Positions 34,557 to 47,058 are shown, numbered from the stretch's first letter. The stretch is 64,000 bases of DNA from Patiria miniata (GCF_015706575.1 NW_024037072.1:19283162-19347161); one strand, 5' to 3'. Numbers and translations are program-made. The notes: generated by a model from the letters alone, not told the origin.

Positions 34557-36047
34557 GTTGATTTCCTTTCTTATAACACTAAATTCAGGCGATAGGCTGG
34601 GCGGACGTGCACCTTAAGTAAACGGTATCGTGTCACGAGGGGGTCATGGTACATTTTACATCTTTCTTAATTTGTTTACATAAGTCTCGTGACTTCCATT
34701 GACTATATATTATGCAAACTATAGCATTATTGGTCAAAGGTTAATTGACGAGGCAATACTGTGCTTTAACAGCCAACTAGTAAAAATAACCCTCAAAATA
34801 CCTTTATTTCTCGTACACTGCTTAGGCCCTAATTTAAAAATACAATATCGTGTACAAAGGGTTTGCAGTTCCTTCGTTTCATTTACGGACCTCCCCACTA
34901 ATAAACTTCTAAAGCCGAAACGGTGTATAAAGTTATGACACTAGATATAAAAATGCCTCTGATCGTCTTTATTGAAATTAATTAGTATGGGTTTCAATGC
35001 AAATCTTTCAATGCAAACCTTTCACACCTGAGACGACCCAGTGAACCCCCAAAGTATTGCTTGATATCATTCCCCACTCACGTGCATAGATGATTAGGCA
35101 ATTTTATTTATATTCATATGTGAAGTCACGAGGATTGATAATTTCGTTCATCTGATTTCTGACATAATACCCCATAAGCACCACAGATATGTTTAAAGTA
35201 TAAAGGATGTTCCAATGTAAATACATTATTTTTGGCTGATATTCCTAAACAAATTTGAAGAAATGTTGGTTGCCCTGTACTCTATTAATGACGTTATTTG
35301 CTATAAGGCAACCTGAATTAGAATGTGCTTCACAATTTTTTGTTCCATTTAAGGTCAAAATATTATTTGTGTAATTGCTACAATTCAATGCTAGTAATAT
35401 CCCAAATAATTTTCAAGTACCCGAGAGGGTTTGGGGAACCTTCCTAATTTTACCTCGGTAGTCAAATGAAGGGAAGCTATTTTTTTACGTGTGTGTGTGT
35501 GTGATTGTTTTTTGTGAAATATTGAATCGCAAGCACTTGTGTGATTGCAAGAGTAACACACTTTGGGAGGGGTTAGTGTAATAAATGTAAACATGCCCCC
35601 AACATAAATAAAACCGCACAGAAAATTGAACATTTAATGTCGAATCTTGCATTGCCAGATTTCATTGTTCAGTAGGCGATATCGCGTCGTATCAGCGTTT
35701 TTAAGAGTATATGATAGATATTGGAAAAGAAAACAAACAGAAATGCATATATTTTAAAAACATGGCAAGATGTCTAGTCAAACATGAAGGCATCAGGAGA
35801 TGTTTTTATGGGCAAATCCACCTGCACGACTTGAAGGTGAGCGTGAATACATGAGGGTACATGCTACGCTCCACGCAGACAAGATGAACATTTCGGACTG
35901 TTATTACTAAAGTGCCATCGAATCACTACGGACGATTGTTCGTGTGTAACGGCACACTTGTCCATAACTAAATCGTTACTTCTAATACGCGTGACCGTGA
36001 CGCCGATTAGTCTTGATTCACACTGCTATAAACTCCAATGTGTTATG
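34557..36047 (+). repeat. Head-to-tail duplication, unit A
   Basis: From GTTGATTTCCTTT to AATGTGTTAT, matching 36048-38077 in order: CACGAGGGGGTCATGGTAC, TTAATTGACGAGGCAATACT, TTTACGGACCTCCCCACTAA, GAGACGACCCAGTGA, GCACACT-type end. A GT microsatellite at about 35491-35504 lies within it. No coding sequence is recognised. Confidence 0.92.
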
Positions 36048-36235
36048 TTGATTTGCTTTGAAACACTCTAAGTAAACGCTACATTCCGGCGATGTCTGGG
36101 CGGACGTTAAACTTTGGAGCGAGCCGTGTCGCGTGTCACGAGGGGGTCATGGTACATTTCACTACTCGTGACTACCATTGACTATTATGCAAACTATTAG
36201 AGGTCAAAGGTTAATTGACGAGGCAATACTGTGCG

Positions 36236-36283
36236 TTTAAGGTACAGTCCATCATTTGTAATTTGTGCGTTTTGTTCGTTTGA
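36236..36283 (-). mobile_element. TTTAAAGG-family end fragment inside unit B
   Basis: Inverted near-copy of 31022-31066 (shares GTCCATCATTTGTAATTTGT). It is absent from unit A at the matching place, so it was gained by B or lost by A. Confidence 0.6.
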
Positions 36284-37360
36284 AGCAACATAAGTGCTAA
36301 ACAAGTAAACAAAAACCTCAAAATACTTTTAATTCTCGGACACGTCCTGCTCATCATAAAATACAATTGTACAAAGAGTTTGCAGTTCCTTCGTTTCATT
36401 TACGGACCTCCCCACTAATAAACTCCTAAGCCGAAACGGTGTTCACACAAGATCTGATCGTCTTTAATGAATTAGCATTGGTTTCAATGCAAACCTTTCA
36501 AACCTGAGACGACCCAGTGAGCACCGAAACGATTGCATCACATTCCCCGCTCACGTGCATAGATGATTAGGCAATTGTATTTATATTCAAGTGCAGTCAC
36601 GAGGATTGATAATTTCGTTCATCTGATTTCTGGCATAATACCGCATAGGCACCGGATATGGTTTGTTGGTATTCTCAATGTGGGGGTTCCAACGTAATTT
36701 CCATTATCTTTGGCCGATGCTCCTAAACAAATTTGAAAAGGAATGTTGGTTGCCCTGTACTCTCAAGGCAACCAGAATTGGAATGTGCTTCACAATTTTG
36801 TGTTCCATTTTGTGGTCAGCATATTATTTGTGTATTGCTACGATTCAATGCTTTCATATTTTCTTCATATCCAAAATAATTTCCAAGTACTCGAGAGCTG
36901 GGGAACCTTCTTAATTTTACATCGGTAGTCAATTGAAGGGAAGCTTTTTGTTTACGTGTATTTCGAAACCATTTATGTGTGTGATTGGGGGGGGTGAAAT
37001 ATTTTGGAGGGGTTAGTGTCATAAATATAAAACTATACCCCCAAAATAAATAAAACCGCACTGAGCAAATTGAAAATTTAATATCGAATCTTGGATTGCC
37101 AGATTTCAATTGCAGTCGATTATTGCGTCGTATCACCGTTTTTAGAGTATTAATGTAATTATAAGAGATATTGGAATAGAAAACAAGAAATGCATATATT
37201 TTATGATGGCAAGACGTCTAGTCAACCATGAAGGCGATATCAGGTCATTTTTTTATTGGCAAATCCACCTGCACGAATTGAAGGTGAGTGGTGAATACAT
37301 GAGGGTACATGCTACGCTCCATGGATATGCAGACAAGATGAACATTTCGGACTTTTATCG

Positions 37361-37931
37361 CCAATTCAGTGATAATAGAAAAGGAATACGAAATCCTAGA
37401 TTCAAAAAATTGTCGTTAAAAAAAGATAATTTTACAGCAATGAGCGTCATTTGCACACGGTTGGAAAAAACCCCAAATTTTATTTTACTGCCCTGGTAGT
37501 CTCATCATAATGACAGATGGTACGTGCATTACAGTGGCAGCGAGGCGTTCACCGTCTACTGCGCGCACTGACTGACCTGAAAATCCAGCTAAAAAGTTGC
37601 CAAGGTTCAAGGTTTCTAACCTGAAGCATAAATAATCGTATCCCTAAAGGCCCTATGAGTAAAGCGGAACCGACATACAGGCTACAGAATGGGCGCATTT
37701 GTAATTCACGGCATGGTTGTAGACCTTGGCAGGTATAGCAGCCTTTATATTTTTGGATAATGTTTTAACAGTAAATGCACTCATGCCTATCCTAGCTTGT
37801 GTAGCAAAAGCACACATCACGAAATTGTAGTGAACCAATGTAAAGCAGGCATATGGCGTAACATAACAGTATATGGCCCAACAGAGCAGTATTTCATATG
37901 TACGTGGGTTTCGGTGGGTTGAATGCCTACT
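37361..37931. mobile_element. 571-bp insertion in unit B flanked by 8-bp direct repeats
   Basis: Unit A lacks this segment. TTTTATCG precedes it (37353-37360) and follows it (37932-37939), as expected for an 8-bp target-site duplication. No inverted ends or coding sequence are visible, so the class is unknown. Confidence 0.5.
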
Positions 37932-38077
37932 TTTTATCGATTTTGAAGTACCATTAAATCATTACCTGCGACTATTCGTGTGTAACGAACGGCACACTGT
38001 AATAACTAAATCGTCACTTCTGTTTCTTATCCACCGTGACGCCGATTTGAGACTGCCATAAAACTCCAGTGTATTAT

Positions 38078-38914
38078 TTTTTAAAAAGGCATAGAAAAAA
38101 GTAAACACGAATGAAAAATTCGACATTTACTGAGCGAGTCCTTTTGAACACATATGCAGTGACTGTTCGAAGTTATAGTTGAGGCATCCAAACAAACCAC
38201 GACGGATCGATCTTGAAAAGATACCGTACAAATGATATACATGTACAAAGATTGAAACCTGACTACGGTCCATTATTACAGCAACACAGGGGAAAGGCAC
38301 GTCATTTGCCACCGAATTATAAAAGGCCAGGACAAAAATATCACAACACATGCAGCAGTCCGTGAAACCATATGCTTGTAAATACAGGTCCAAGTGCTAC
38401 TACTAGGCCTTAACACCAATAATTTGAAGTCCCCGCCGGTTCCAATGGAACTGCTGCATATGTGTGTTCGCCTATAATGCCAGCTACATTTCAGCATTAA
38501 TTTAGTGTTCTGAATAACAACGATAGGCAATGGGCTAGGAGTTTGACAGTAGTACGATACAGAAACATAAACACAGTACTTACCACTTTCACGCCTTCCT
38601 ACTGACAACAGCAAAGCAGGTTAAGCATCCGTACACAGGTGTTCCACGCCCCCCATAAAAAGTACACACTCGTGACTCGCCGCACGAGATTGACTATCAA
38701 GCATAAATAGCGCCCTCTAATGCTACCATTGAAACGGAAAGGGAACCTGACTTTTGAGGAAATCTCTTGGAGAATTGCTCTGAAGTTAAAATAAAGAAAT
38801 ATGCACTAATGGGATTTAATGTAAAACATAATCAAACCATGAAGCATTAAAGATGTATACCAAGACTCTTTTAAAAAAAGAAATGGATTTTGGATTTTGT
38901 CTTCCCGTCACAAA
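38078..38914. other. No gene recognised
   Basis: Nothing supportable; a GCGCCCTC motif lies at 38710-38717. Confidence 0.5.
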
Positions 38915-39225
38915 TTTTCAATTTGTATGTTTTGTTTTAACGAAAAAAACTACTTTATTCAGATGTTGGGCGTCTGCAACCCTCTGAAAAAGGCCTTCAT
39001 TTTGTGCACAAGTAACCCGCCCTGCAAGAGTTGTATTATTGTCTGGCAGCCAATAATTCGAATTTCGTTAAGAAATAAATCTATATCTAAACGTCGGTGG
39101 ATTGTTTTTGTTCAATGTCTCATGCAAAAGCGAGGAAAGTAACAATTCCGAAAAAAAAAATCATCCCTTTTTCGAGGTGAAACTCAAAACTTGCAAGGGA
39201 AATGCGTCTTTAAAAAAACAAAGAC
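38915..39225 (-). repeat. Dispersed repeat family R4, copy 3
   Basis: Shares the exact 18-mer GGCAGCCAATAATTCGAA (39045-39062) with copy 4, followed by a region ending AATGTCTCATGCAAAAG. Opposite in orientation to copies 1 and 2. Confidence 0.65.
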
Positions 39226-39473
39226 ATGAAGGTGCTTTGTAGAGAAGAATACCACTTCCGGCCGTTCAGTTGATAATGAAGTCTTCGAAAAATTTCTTGA
39301 AGGTTAAAACTTGCTACCAAATGGTCAAAAAATTACGATAAACTTTTAACGTCAATTGTATTTGAAAAATCGTTATTTTTTCTTTTAGTTTAGTTTATTG
39401 GAGTACACACCGTACCTCTAGCTCTCATGTCATTCACTGCCAAACACGAATGTCTAAATACACAGTTAAAATA

Positions 39474-39699
39474 TTGTTGTTGTTGTTGGCATTGTTGGTG
39501 GTGTTGGTGGTGTTGTTGGTGTTGTTGGTGTTGTTGCGGTGTTGTTGGGTTTGTAGGTGTTGTTGGTGTTGTTGTTGCTGTTGTTGTTACTGTTGTTGCT
39601 GTTGTTGTTGCTGTTGTTGCTGTTGTTGTTGCTGTTGTTGCTGTTGCTAATGCTAGTGCTGCTGGTGCTGATGTTGCTGCTGTTGCTGCTGTTGCTGTT
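39474..39699. repeat. GTT/GCT triplet array
   Basis: About 75 triplets, mainly GTT with GCT and GGT variants. Two plus-strand frames stay open (poly-Leu and poly-Val/Ala type). On the minus strand it reads CAA/CAG, but TAG codons interrupt that frame. There is no support for coding. Confidence 0.9.
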
Positions 39700-39884
39700 T
39701 TTTCTTCAAAATTTCAGCTTTGTACCCGTTTCCAGTTCAAAAACCGGTTAATCCAGCACCCTGATTTGGCCTGAATGGTGCAACACACCTCCATTCAAAC
39801 CCACGTCTAAAAATCGTTGCTCAAGAATTTAGAAAGACAAGAATGCAGAATTGGTGCATAAGCTGAATGTCACAAACTATTTCC

Positions 39885-39957
39885 TAGTCTGGTTCCCAGA
39901 CCTGACAATTATTCCCGACGCTCACGTCTTAAATTGTAGGTCAGGCAGCCTCCGTAG
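39885..39957. mobile_element. TAGTCTGGTTCCC-family fragment
   Basis: Begins TAGTCTGGTTCCCAGACC like the element at 24262, and about 50 bp on has GTAGGTCAGGCAGCC in place of a good right end. A degraded copy. Confidence 0.5.
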
Positions 39958-40308
39958 CTAAAAATAAACATGACGACATTAATGGCCCTTTTTCAAAGCG
40001 CGGCTTCGTTTCCGATTTCGCTTTATCACTTGTAGCTTTTAATGTTCTGATCAAATCTTTAAATAAATTACTTGCTTCGTAATATCATACAGTTAAGATG
40101 ACCTACAGTTTGATGTTTTTGTAAGATAACATTGAGTAATGTTGATCTGGAATCTTCAAAATTACGGAACCAAATAGCACTGTTAGCAGGCAAAAAGTTC
40201 GCCCGTACGTTCCGAGTATATTTGATGTACAAAATGGTCGTTGAATTTCAAGTTTTCTAAATGAAAACAATGAATATTAATTATCAACTCATTTAAAATA
40301 AAATTAAT
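39958..40308. other. No gene recognised
   Basis: AT-rich, nothing supportable. Confidence 0.5.
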
Positions 40309-41561
40309 GCGTCTTGTTTGCAGGGCGGGGGGGGGGGTGTACGAGCGAAATTCCTTGGTGCATGGCTCTTAATAACATCGCCCTCTATCGATACCAGGAG
40401 GATTTTTTTAAGCACAAGGGCTGAGCCAGACAAAATTACTTTTAAAAAGTAAACACTTGAACATTACTGTATATAAAGACAAAATCGTGTGCCAAGGAAA
40501 AGGACGTTATAACGTTAGCAGCCAAGGCACGCAAAAAGATAATCGAGTTGAAAGGTTTTGTGCTCCTATTTCTAAATTTAAATTCACATAAGGCTGAAGT
40601 TTTGACTCATGAAATTCGTTAATAATTGAAATAGTGCATTTTCATTTCAAAAGTATTACATAATTTTGAAGTATTTACATGTTTTAACGATCTTTTACAG
40701 GGAATTTCCCCTGTACTGCCTTAAACGTGCGCTTAAGCGGTATGATAAATCATTTGCCGGGAACAAACTTGGCTTTGCGTACCCTGAGTGGGACGTTAGC
40801 GCACTTGGAACGAATCTTGTTACATTAAAATTACACGCTAACGTCCTTTTGCCGGGGAAAAATAATGAAAAACATCCTTCTGTCGTTTTCATACTGTTAA
40901 TGACATAAGAATGACGTAGCCCCTCGATACAAAATGTATATCAAATGATAGATATTTCAAAGCTCTATCGATATACCACAAACATCTTTTTGACCCATTT
41001 TGTTTTGGCCCTAACAACCTTCTTCCACGCACCCGACGAAATGTGAACTAATTTGAAACTTTACATAAAAAAAAAATGTCAAGTTTCCTATTAAAATCGA
41101 CAGTTTTCATAAGACTTTTCGACTCGCGTAAAACACGCGAGCGCGCTGTTTAAAACAGATGAGGGCGCTACTTAATACTCCAATAAATCTATATCAGTGG
41201 CAGCAGATTACAAAATGTACCACGAACGACCATTAGCCAATGCTGCAAATAATTCCAATGGTTGATTTTTATGTGGTTATCATGGGGGCAATCCAAGGGG
41301 ATATGAACATTTTCTTCTTGCGCGACCCTTCTTTCCCATAATCAATAGTATACTTCCGAGGTATACATTACTATCGTCATGTACTAGCTGTAAGATGCAT
41401 TCACTGTTGATGTGGCAGTACAAATTGCGGTAAATGAGTGGACCTAAAACGTAGTATTGGTACCCACAACTATAAGTTCCAAACTATTTAAACCTAGACG
41501 AATCTTATAGGTCACGTGGGCTCCCAATTTCGCTCGTACCCCCGCCCTGCAAACAGGACGC
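40309..41561. mobile_element. 1.25-kb element with GCAGGGCGGG arms
   Basis: Left arm GCGTCTTGTTTGCAGGGCGG, then a G run, then TACGAGCGAAATT. The right arm is the complement, ending CCGCCCTGCAAACAGGACGC. Arms are about 36 bp. A conserved outer sequence (TGGGATACTCTTATGAGCTT) continues past the right arm to about 41587. No coding is recognised inside; a 65-80 codon pair of frames at 40666-40908 has no features. Confidence 0.7.
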
Positions 41562-42011
41562 TGGGATACTCTTATGAGCTTCACAGAATCTTGTGAAGGA
41601 AGTTGCCTATGACCTATGTATAGAGCATCTGGTTGCAGCTATTCAAGACCGCAGTTAGACAATGTACGCAAATGCTATCCGAAAACTTCCCATGGAAATA
41701 CACGCTTTCCATACCGGATGTGATTTCTGTTTCATTGGGGACCATGTGGACACAATTTTGAGCGTCGCATAATGCAATCCGACCGTTTGTGATTCGAAAC
41801 GGAGCCTGAGCAAGTGACGGGAATTGTAGGTTTAGCAGATAGGTTTAGCAGAATTTCCTACATTATTATACGCTTTTCAACGACAAAAAAACCTCTCTAA
41901 ACTGGAATAAAAGAGTAATGAATCAGTCTTAACGGCCGTTTCAAACCTTGCAGAGTCATGACCGTGATGACGCGCAGGTCACAGGTCATGCAAAATCCAA
42001 CCAATCAGAGC

Positions 42012-42066
42012 GTGAATTCATAAGAGTATCCCATCTCCTATTTGCAGGGCGGGGGGTACGAGCGAA
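42012..42066 (+). repeat. Solo GCAGGGCGGG arm
   Basis: Contains ATAAGAGTATCCCATC, then TTTGCAGGGCGGGGGG and TACGAGCGAA, the same order as the other arms, with no partner nearby. Confidence 0.7.
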
Positions 42067-42275
42067 GGTCACCCCAAACTGTACTCTCTTTGCCGGTGAG
42101 GGGGTACTTGTGAACGGAGCGGATATGGGCACAATCCTGCCCAGTTCGAAAACGACCGTTTTCCGAACACGTTTTCATGACAGTACGGATCATGTTCGCG
42201 ACAGAACGGGTGTCTCGGGTGAACAATTAGTGTTGTCGATCCTGAAAATTAAGATTAAAAAAAATAAAACTCGCA

Positions 42276-42462
42276 TGAAGCCCGGTTCATACTCGGCGCG
42301 AAAGCGAAAGCGAACGCGAATTTGTGACGTTACGACAAGTATTCGCGCTGCGAATTCGTAAAAGTTGAACATATTTCAACTCGGGCGAATTTCGCAGCGA
42401 ATGTTTCATGACGTCCAATTTGCTTCGCATTCGCATTCGCGTGAAGTATGAACCGGGCTTAA
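42276..42462. mobile_element. TTAA-type MITE, copy 1
   Basis: Inverted ends GCCCGGTTCATACT and AGTATGAACCGGGC, then opposing GCGAA-rich arms (AAAGCGAACGCGAA, TTCGCATTCGCATTCGCG). Right flank is TTAA; left flank is TGAA, one base away from TTAA. Confidence 0.82.
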
Positions 42463-42554
42463 ATTCAATGCCAGGCGAAATTCCCGGTTTCTGCATTTAG
42501 AGGCGTTGTGTTTCGAGTATGCACCCGGACGAGGGCTTGGCATTGCTGCTTTAA

Positions 42555-42731
42555 TTAAGCCCCGCCGGTTCAAACTTCACTCGAATGCGAATACGAGGCG
42601 ATTTTGACGTCATGAAACATTCGCTGAAATAGGTTCAACTTTTTACGAATTCGTAGCGCAAATACTTGATGACGTCACGATTTCGCGTTGGCTTTCGCTT
42701 TCGCGCAGCGCCGAGTATGAACCGGGCTTAA
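42555..42731. mobile_element. TTAA-type MITE, copy 2
   Basis: Flanked on both sides by TTAA. The right end AGTATGAACCGGGC is intact; the left end (GCCCCGCCGGTTCAAACT) is mutated. It lies 92 bp from copy 1 with related GCGAA-rich arms; the two do not overlap. Confidence 0.8.
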
Positions 42732-43410
42732 CGCCGTATTTTTTAATTGTGACAGCTATCTGACCAATCATCTGACTGTACTGATTCAGAGATGAATGTA
42801 AAGTTTGAACAGCGCCACCAAGGATTACAGTGCGTTCCTCCCCTCCCCCCCCCCCCAAAAAAAAATAAAATAATGCGGTCTAAATTGTGTGTGCCTTTTG
42901 TCGTTCTGTCTTTTTATGAGAGAAATGTCACCGTCTAATCTTGAAGGGTTGAAATGTTGGCGTTTTGTTTATTCGCGGCTGCGGTTCACCTTTCCCTTGT
43001 TCAGTCGAAGCCGCGAGGGCCAGTTCGCATTCTTCCCGACATGTGTAATAACATTGGCGCTTTGAAAGCAGAAACCCGAGTTTGTTATACTCTATTCAGC
43101 CGTTTGATTGTATCCTTTGCCGGGCTTATGCACACAAACCGGGAGACTTTGAACAGTGCCCACAAAAAGAAACTCGAAAAGAGGGTAATAATGGTTTGGT
43201 TTTCTGTCTCACCCTCGGGCTTCTTCCAATACGATGCCGGGTAAGACAAGTTCGCGGCTTTTCACTCATATCAATAAATACCGTCCTTAGCGCACCCGGT
43301 ACGGTACCCGTCCGTGTGCGGTGAATGTACCCTCATGCACGGATCCCTGGGGTGTGCATGCACCTAATCAAGGGGAATACTTTGACCCGATTTCGGGGTA
43401 AGCTTTTTTT

Positions 43411-43428
43411 GGGGGGGGGGGGGGGGGG
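43411..43428. repeat. G18 run
   Basis: Eighteen consecutive G following a T run. One of the longest homopolymers in the window. Confidence 0.9.
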
Positions 43429-43576
43429 TCGGGGAATGCTGTACCTGAGACTTTGCAGGTGTTCGTCTTAAGGCTCATCGTCTGATCCGACCGCGACGTG
43501 TGCACCTGTGCCCGTTCCATTCAGAGCGTGGGGGTGATAATGTACTGGGTTGTATCGAGGGGGTCATACAAATAAA

Positions 43577-43742
43577 AGATTCTGTGAAGCTCATCAGCGT
43601 ATCCCAGCGCCCTGTTTGCAGGGCGGGGGTACGAGCGAAAATAATGACCAGCCTTGGGTCAATACTTGGTACGAACAACCTCTATGCACGAAATAAACCT
43701 TCGCTCGTACCCACCGCCCTAAAACAGGCGTTGGGCCGGGAA
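43577..43742. mobile_element. Short GCAGGGCGGG inverted pair
   Basis: Left arm CTGTGAAGCTCATC, GTATCCCAGCGCCCTG, TTTGCAGGGCGGGGG, TACGAGCGAA; right arm TTCGCTCGTACCCACCGCCC then AAAACAGGCGTTGGG. About 60 bp lie between the arms. A further degraded arm (GCGAGCGAAGG) follows at about 43955-43995. The 156-codon plus-strand frame through here (43500-43970) is a by-product of the repeat. Confidence 0.7.
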
Positions 43743-43995
43743 GGGCTAATCTCCTGCACACCATTTTGTGAAAGAAGCACAGGCGCGCAAAGCATTGTGG
43801 AGAGCTTTGTAACTGCCGCACCCATGCACGTACATTCTGTGCGCACGTGTCATGCGCAGGCGGAAGTGAATATTGACCCGTATATTGTTCAAACAAATTC
43901 TATCCAATGGGGGCTCGAAGAAGTTAAGTCATGCATCCAGAAGAAATTAGTCCTTCCAAGCGCCCAGTGAAGGACGGTGGGTGCGAGCGAAGGAA

Positions 43996-46900
43996 TAACC
44001 CGGGCGGCGACCTACCCACAATGCCGTGCTACGTCTGCGTTGACTTATACATAATTTTGAGAAAGAGATTAGCGGTCCAGCCACCTTTCATAGGGTAATG
44101 GGTACCAGCAAAAATAAGTTAAATTTGGTACTTATTGATTTAAATACATGTAAGTACATCTCATGTAATGTTTTATTTCCAATGAGAGATTTGGTGATAT
44201 TTTAAGGTTGAAAATATAAGAAAAAAACAAGTACAAATTCATACCACAATTATGTCACTACATGTGTGAGGAAAACGTAGTTCGAACTAGCTCTGTAAAA
44301 CAAATTGTAATGTGTGCGAAGTTTCATCTCTGTTTCAACACATCACAGAAAAAACTTTCTTGACACGCTTGGTCTAATTGTTAATAACAACATAATAAAT
44401 ATTGTTAGAATCATTTTTCCCGCAATCACGTCAGCCTCTTATGCAGTGCAATGTCCGGTAATCCGGGGCGGGCATCGCCTCGAGGGACAGCTCGACAAGC
44501 AGGCCCAGTTCCCAACCGCTCGTTTGACGGGGCGAAAAGGGCTTCAAAAGGGGCACAACAAAAGGCCGCCTCCAAATTGAAAAATGCCAAGCCAATCAAG
44601 GGAACAATGCTATTGTAAATACGGCAGGTAATCTGGCCGATTGCTCAATTGTCTGCCAACACTTTCAGCCCTAAGTTTGAGGAGAATGTTTTTACCCCTT
44701 CTTTTCTTAGGAGAGCGCTGGGAGGTGCTGTGGGGGAAAAAATCGTCTGGTTGGGCAAACAAAAAATTAGACCGCAGTTGGATTGGACAATAGCGTGGGC
44801 AGTCGAGCGGGGATAACAACGCACACCTGGGCCGGGTATACAGTCGGCCCGGACGGACCGCCTCGCATCGTTGAACTAACAAGTCCGTACATTGATCCCG
44901 CCTAAACCTCGGCACAACAACACTCAGCTTAATACCACATCTCGGTAGAAAGGTGGTTTTAAATAAAACAAGATTTTTGATTCGAACTTTGGTTATGCTT
45001 TTCCCAGAAGCTTCCGTGCGGCCTAAAAATGCGGGATTGGACATTGTAAAGCAATTATAGAGTGCAATATTTAATGCAGATCGCAGAAAGTATTTTTTTC
45101 CAATGAAGCAGCAATAGATTCAAAAGGGAAATACCTTTAATTAAGCCAATAAAACGGTAAGTTTCGTTCATATTTGTCTCTTTTTTATATTACCTCTTGG
45201 CTAATTTTCCAATAGTAAATGAATTTTGAAAAGCGGTTTGATTGAGGCCAAAACCCTAATTAAAATTGCAGGGACCTGCTCCAAATGGGACGCGTAACTA
45301 TATACGCAAATTCTCTGTAGTTGCCCTCAACGACACAATTCCTAAGGCGGTTCCGATGGGAAGGGGCGGAGTAACAGTGATGAGGTCCACACCCTCTCCC
45401 CTGCTCTCCCCTGCTCTCCCCACCCACCCCCGCTTTTCGAATTTGCAACTTTGGTTCTGGATCCGTCCCTGGTCTTTCGCGAGGAAGGCCCGCAGCTAAT
45501 CGAGTCTCGTAATATTTCCATCATTATTATACCAACATGAAAATTGCAGTTCGTCGACCCTGCAGATCCTGCCGATTAAAAACTGTAACTCAACAAAGCC
45601 CCGTGAAATTCAGCCGAGGTCAAGCGAGTTTAGATGGCCGCGTATGTCCCAAATAACACCCTAATCAGTCGGAGCATCTCCCATCCAACGTATTAAATTT
45701 TTAAGAGCCGTCAACGTGTGTATTTTCCTTGTAAATCGCCGTGCTTTGCCGAGCGGGCACACGGGGTATTTTGTGCCTTGCGGTCAGTTATGCTAGGGCG
45801 GGCCGCGTACCGCTAAATTGGGTGTTCAGGGAATATCAAGACGTTGACCGGGGCGGGTTGAGAACACCAGGCTGAACCAGCTGGGCAGCACACGGCGTAT
45901 GAGTCGGTACACCCCCCTTAAGCTACGGTACCGGGGTCGGTCGGTACACACAGCCTGCCTCCCGCTGTTACCATTATCATTAGCGTTAGATCGGATTAAA
46001 AGTCACCGAAAAATAGGGATTAAACTTTCAATTGCTTAGTCTCATTATAGCTTGTTCTGTGGCAACAGCGACTGTACAATTTTCCTTTTCTGTAATTCTT
46101 CTTTTTCTTTTACCGAGAGTTTGTGTGAAGATTTGGACGCCCGAGGTTCCAAACTAAATGTATATGGGTCTATGACCTTGCGTTCAATTTATGACATCAT
46201 ATTCTATTCTGTGCCTTCGAAATGCTTTATCATTGATTGCCGTTGACCGCTTCGAACTAAGCAATTCTGACACGCTGAAATGATGGAAGATACGCCATTA
46301 GATTTCACCATACACTTTAAAAGCGTTGGGCGATGCTGACATGCGCAAAGGTGGGTTTCCAAGAAGTTTCAGTCGGTAGGCCTAATTCATCCACCAATTT
46401 GGGAACCGATAGGGGCCTGTTGGAAAGTTACTCCCCCAACCCTTCTTCTCGATGTAATTTTTTATTCCGGCCAATGTCATTCAATTTCATATCACAGACT
46501 GTTCGGTTTCAGAATATCGCAGTCCTTCTTACATTTGCCTTATAGCGAGAATCTTCAAAATGACTTTTTACAACAACCCTTCAACCTGAGCAGGGAAGAT
46601 TTCACCTGAAAATTGCACGAGTCAAAAACATCCACGGGCCAGTTAATAACTTGGCAGGCCTATCGCATTACGGGACACGTAACCGATAAACCCAAAACAA
46701 GTCTGAAGACTGTCTTGAAGCACACAGAGCAAGCAAGACGACCCAGGTATGTGTGGAGATGGCTCCTCGGATGTGCCAGGCGCCACTGAGGACTTCCCCC
46801 TCATGTCCTAGACCGACGGAACGCGCCCGCCCCAGTCTCAAGCCTAATGCCTTGATGATGATAAAATGATATTGGATCAGTCTAAGAACTTGTTACTAAT

Positions 46901-47058
46901 GACTCCAGAGGTATCGAGTCCCGTGTGTGGTTTTTTTTTGGTACAGCGTGCGCGCTTGATGAGCTCACATCAGCTGGTGATTTGTTTTTTGTTTTTAAGG
47001 AATTTGGTCTCGTGAGGTTGTCTAGTTGGCTCCGCAGTTTAGGTATTGCCTAATTTAC
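43996..47058. other. No gene recognised
   Basis: Mixed AT-rich and moderately GC-rich unique sequence. A 144-codon minus-strand frame (45044-44610) and shorter ones show no family features. The blocks 44440-44590 and 45700-46010 are GC-rich with GGGCGGG boxes. Confidence 0.5.

Larger units (their letters stand above)
36048..38077 (+). repeat. Head-to-tail duplication, unit B
   Basis: Begins GTTGATTTGC directly where unit A ends and ends GTGTATTAT as A does. It carries two additions that A lacks: a segment of about 60 bp at 36236 and about 570 bp at 37361-37931. Confidence 0.92.

Noticed and set aside
39427..39774. Val/Ala- and Leu-rich frames as a possible membrane protein
   Set aside because: They are readings of the GTT/GCT triplet array.
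41948..42361. 137-codon plus-strand open frame
   Set aside because: Covers a solo repeat arm and half of a MITE.
43500..43970. 156-codon plus-strand open frame
   Set aside because: It runs through the GC-rich arm repeats, has no family motif and no splice support.
44610..45044. 144-codon minus-strand open frame
   Set aside because: No recognisable domain; the basic, Pro/Arg-rich composition is what a GC-rich non-coding frame gives.
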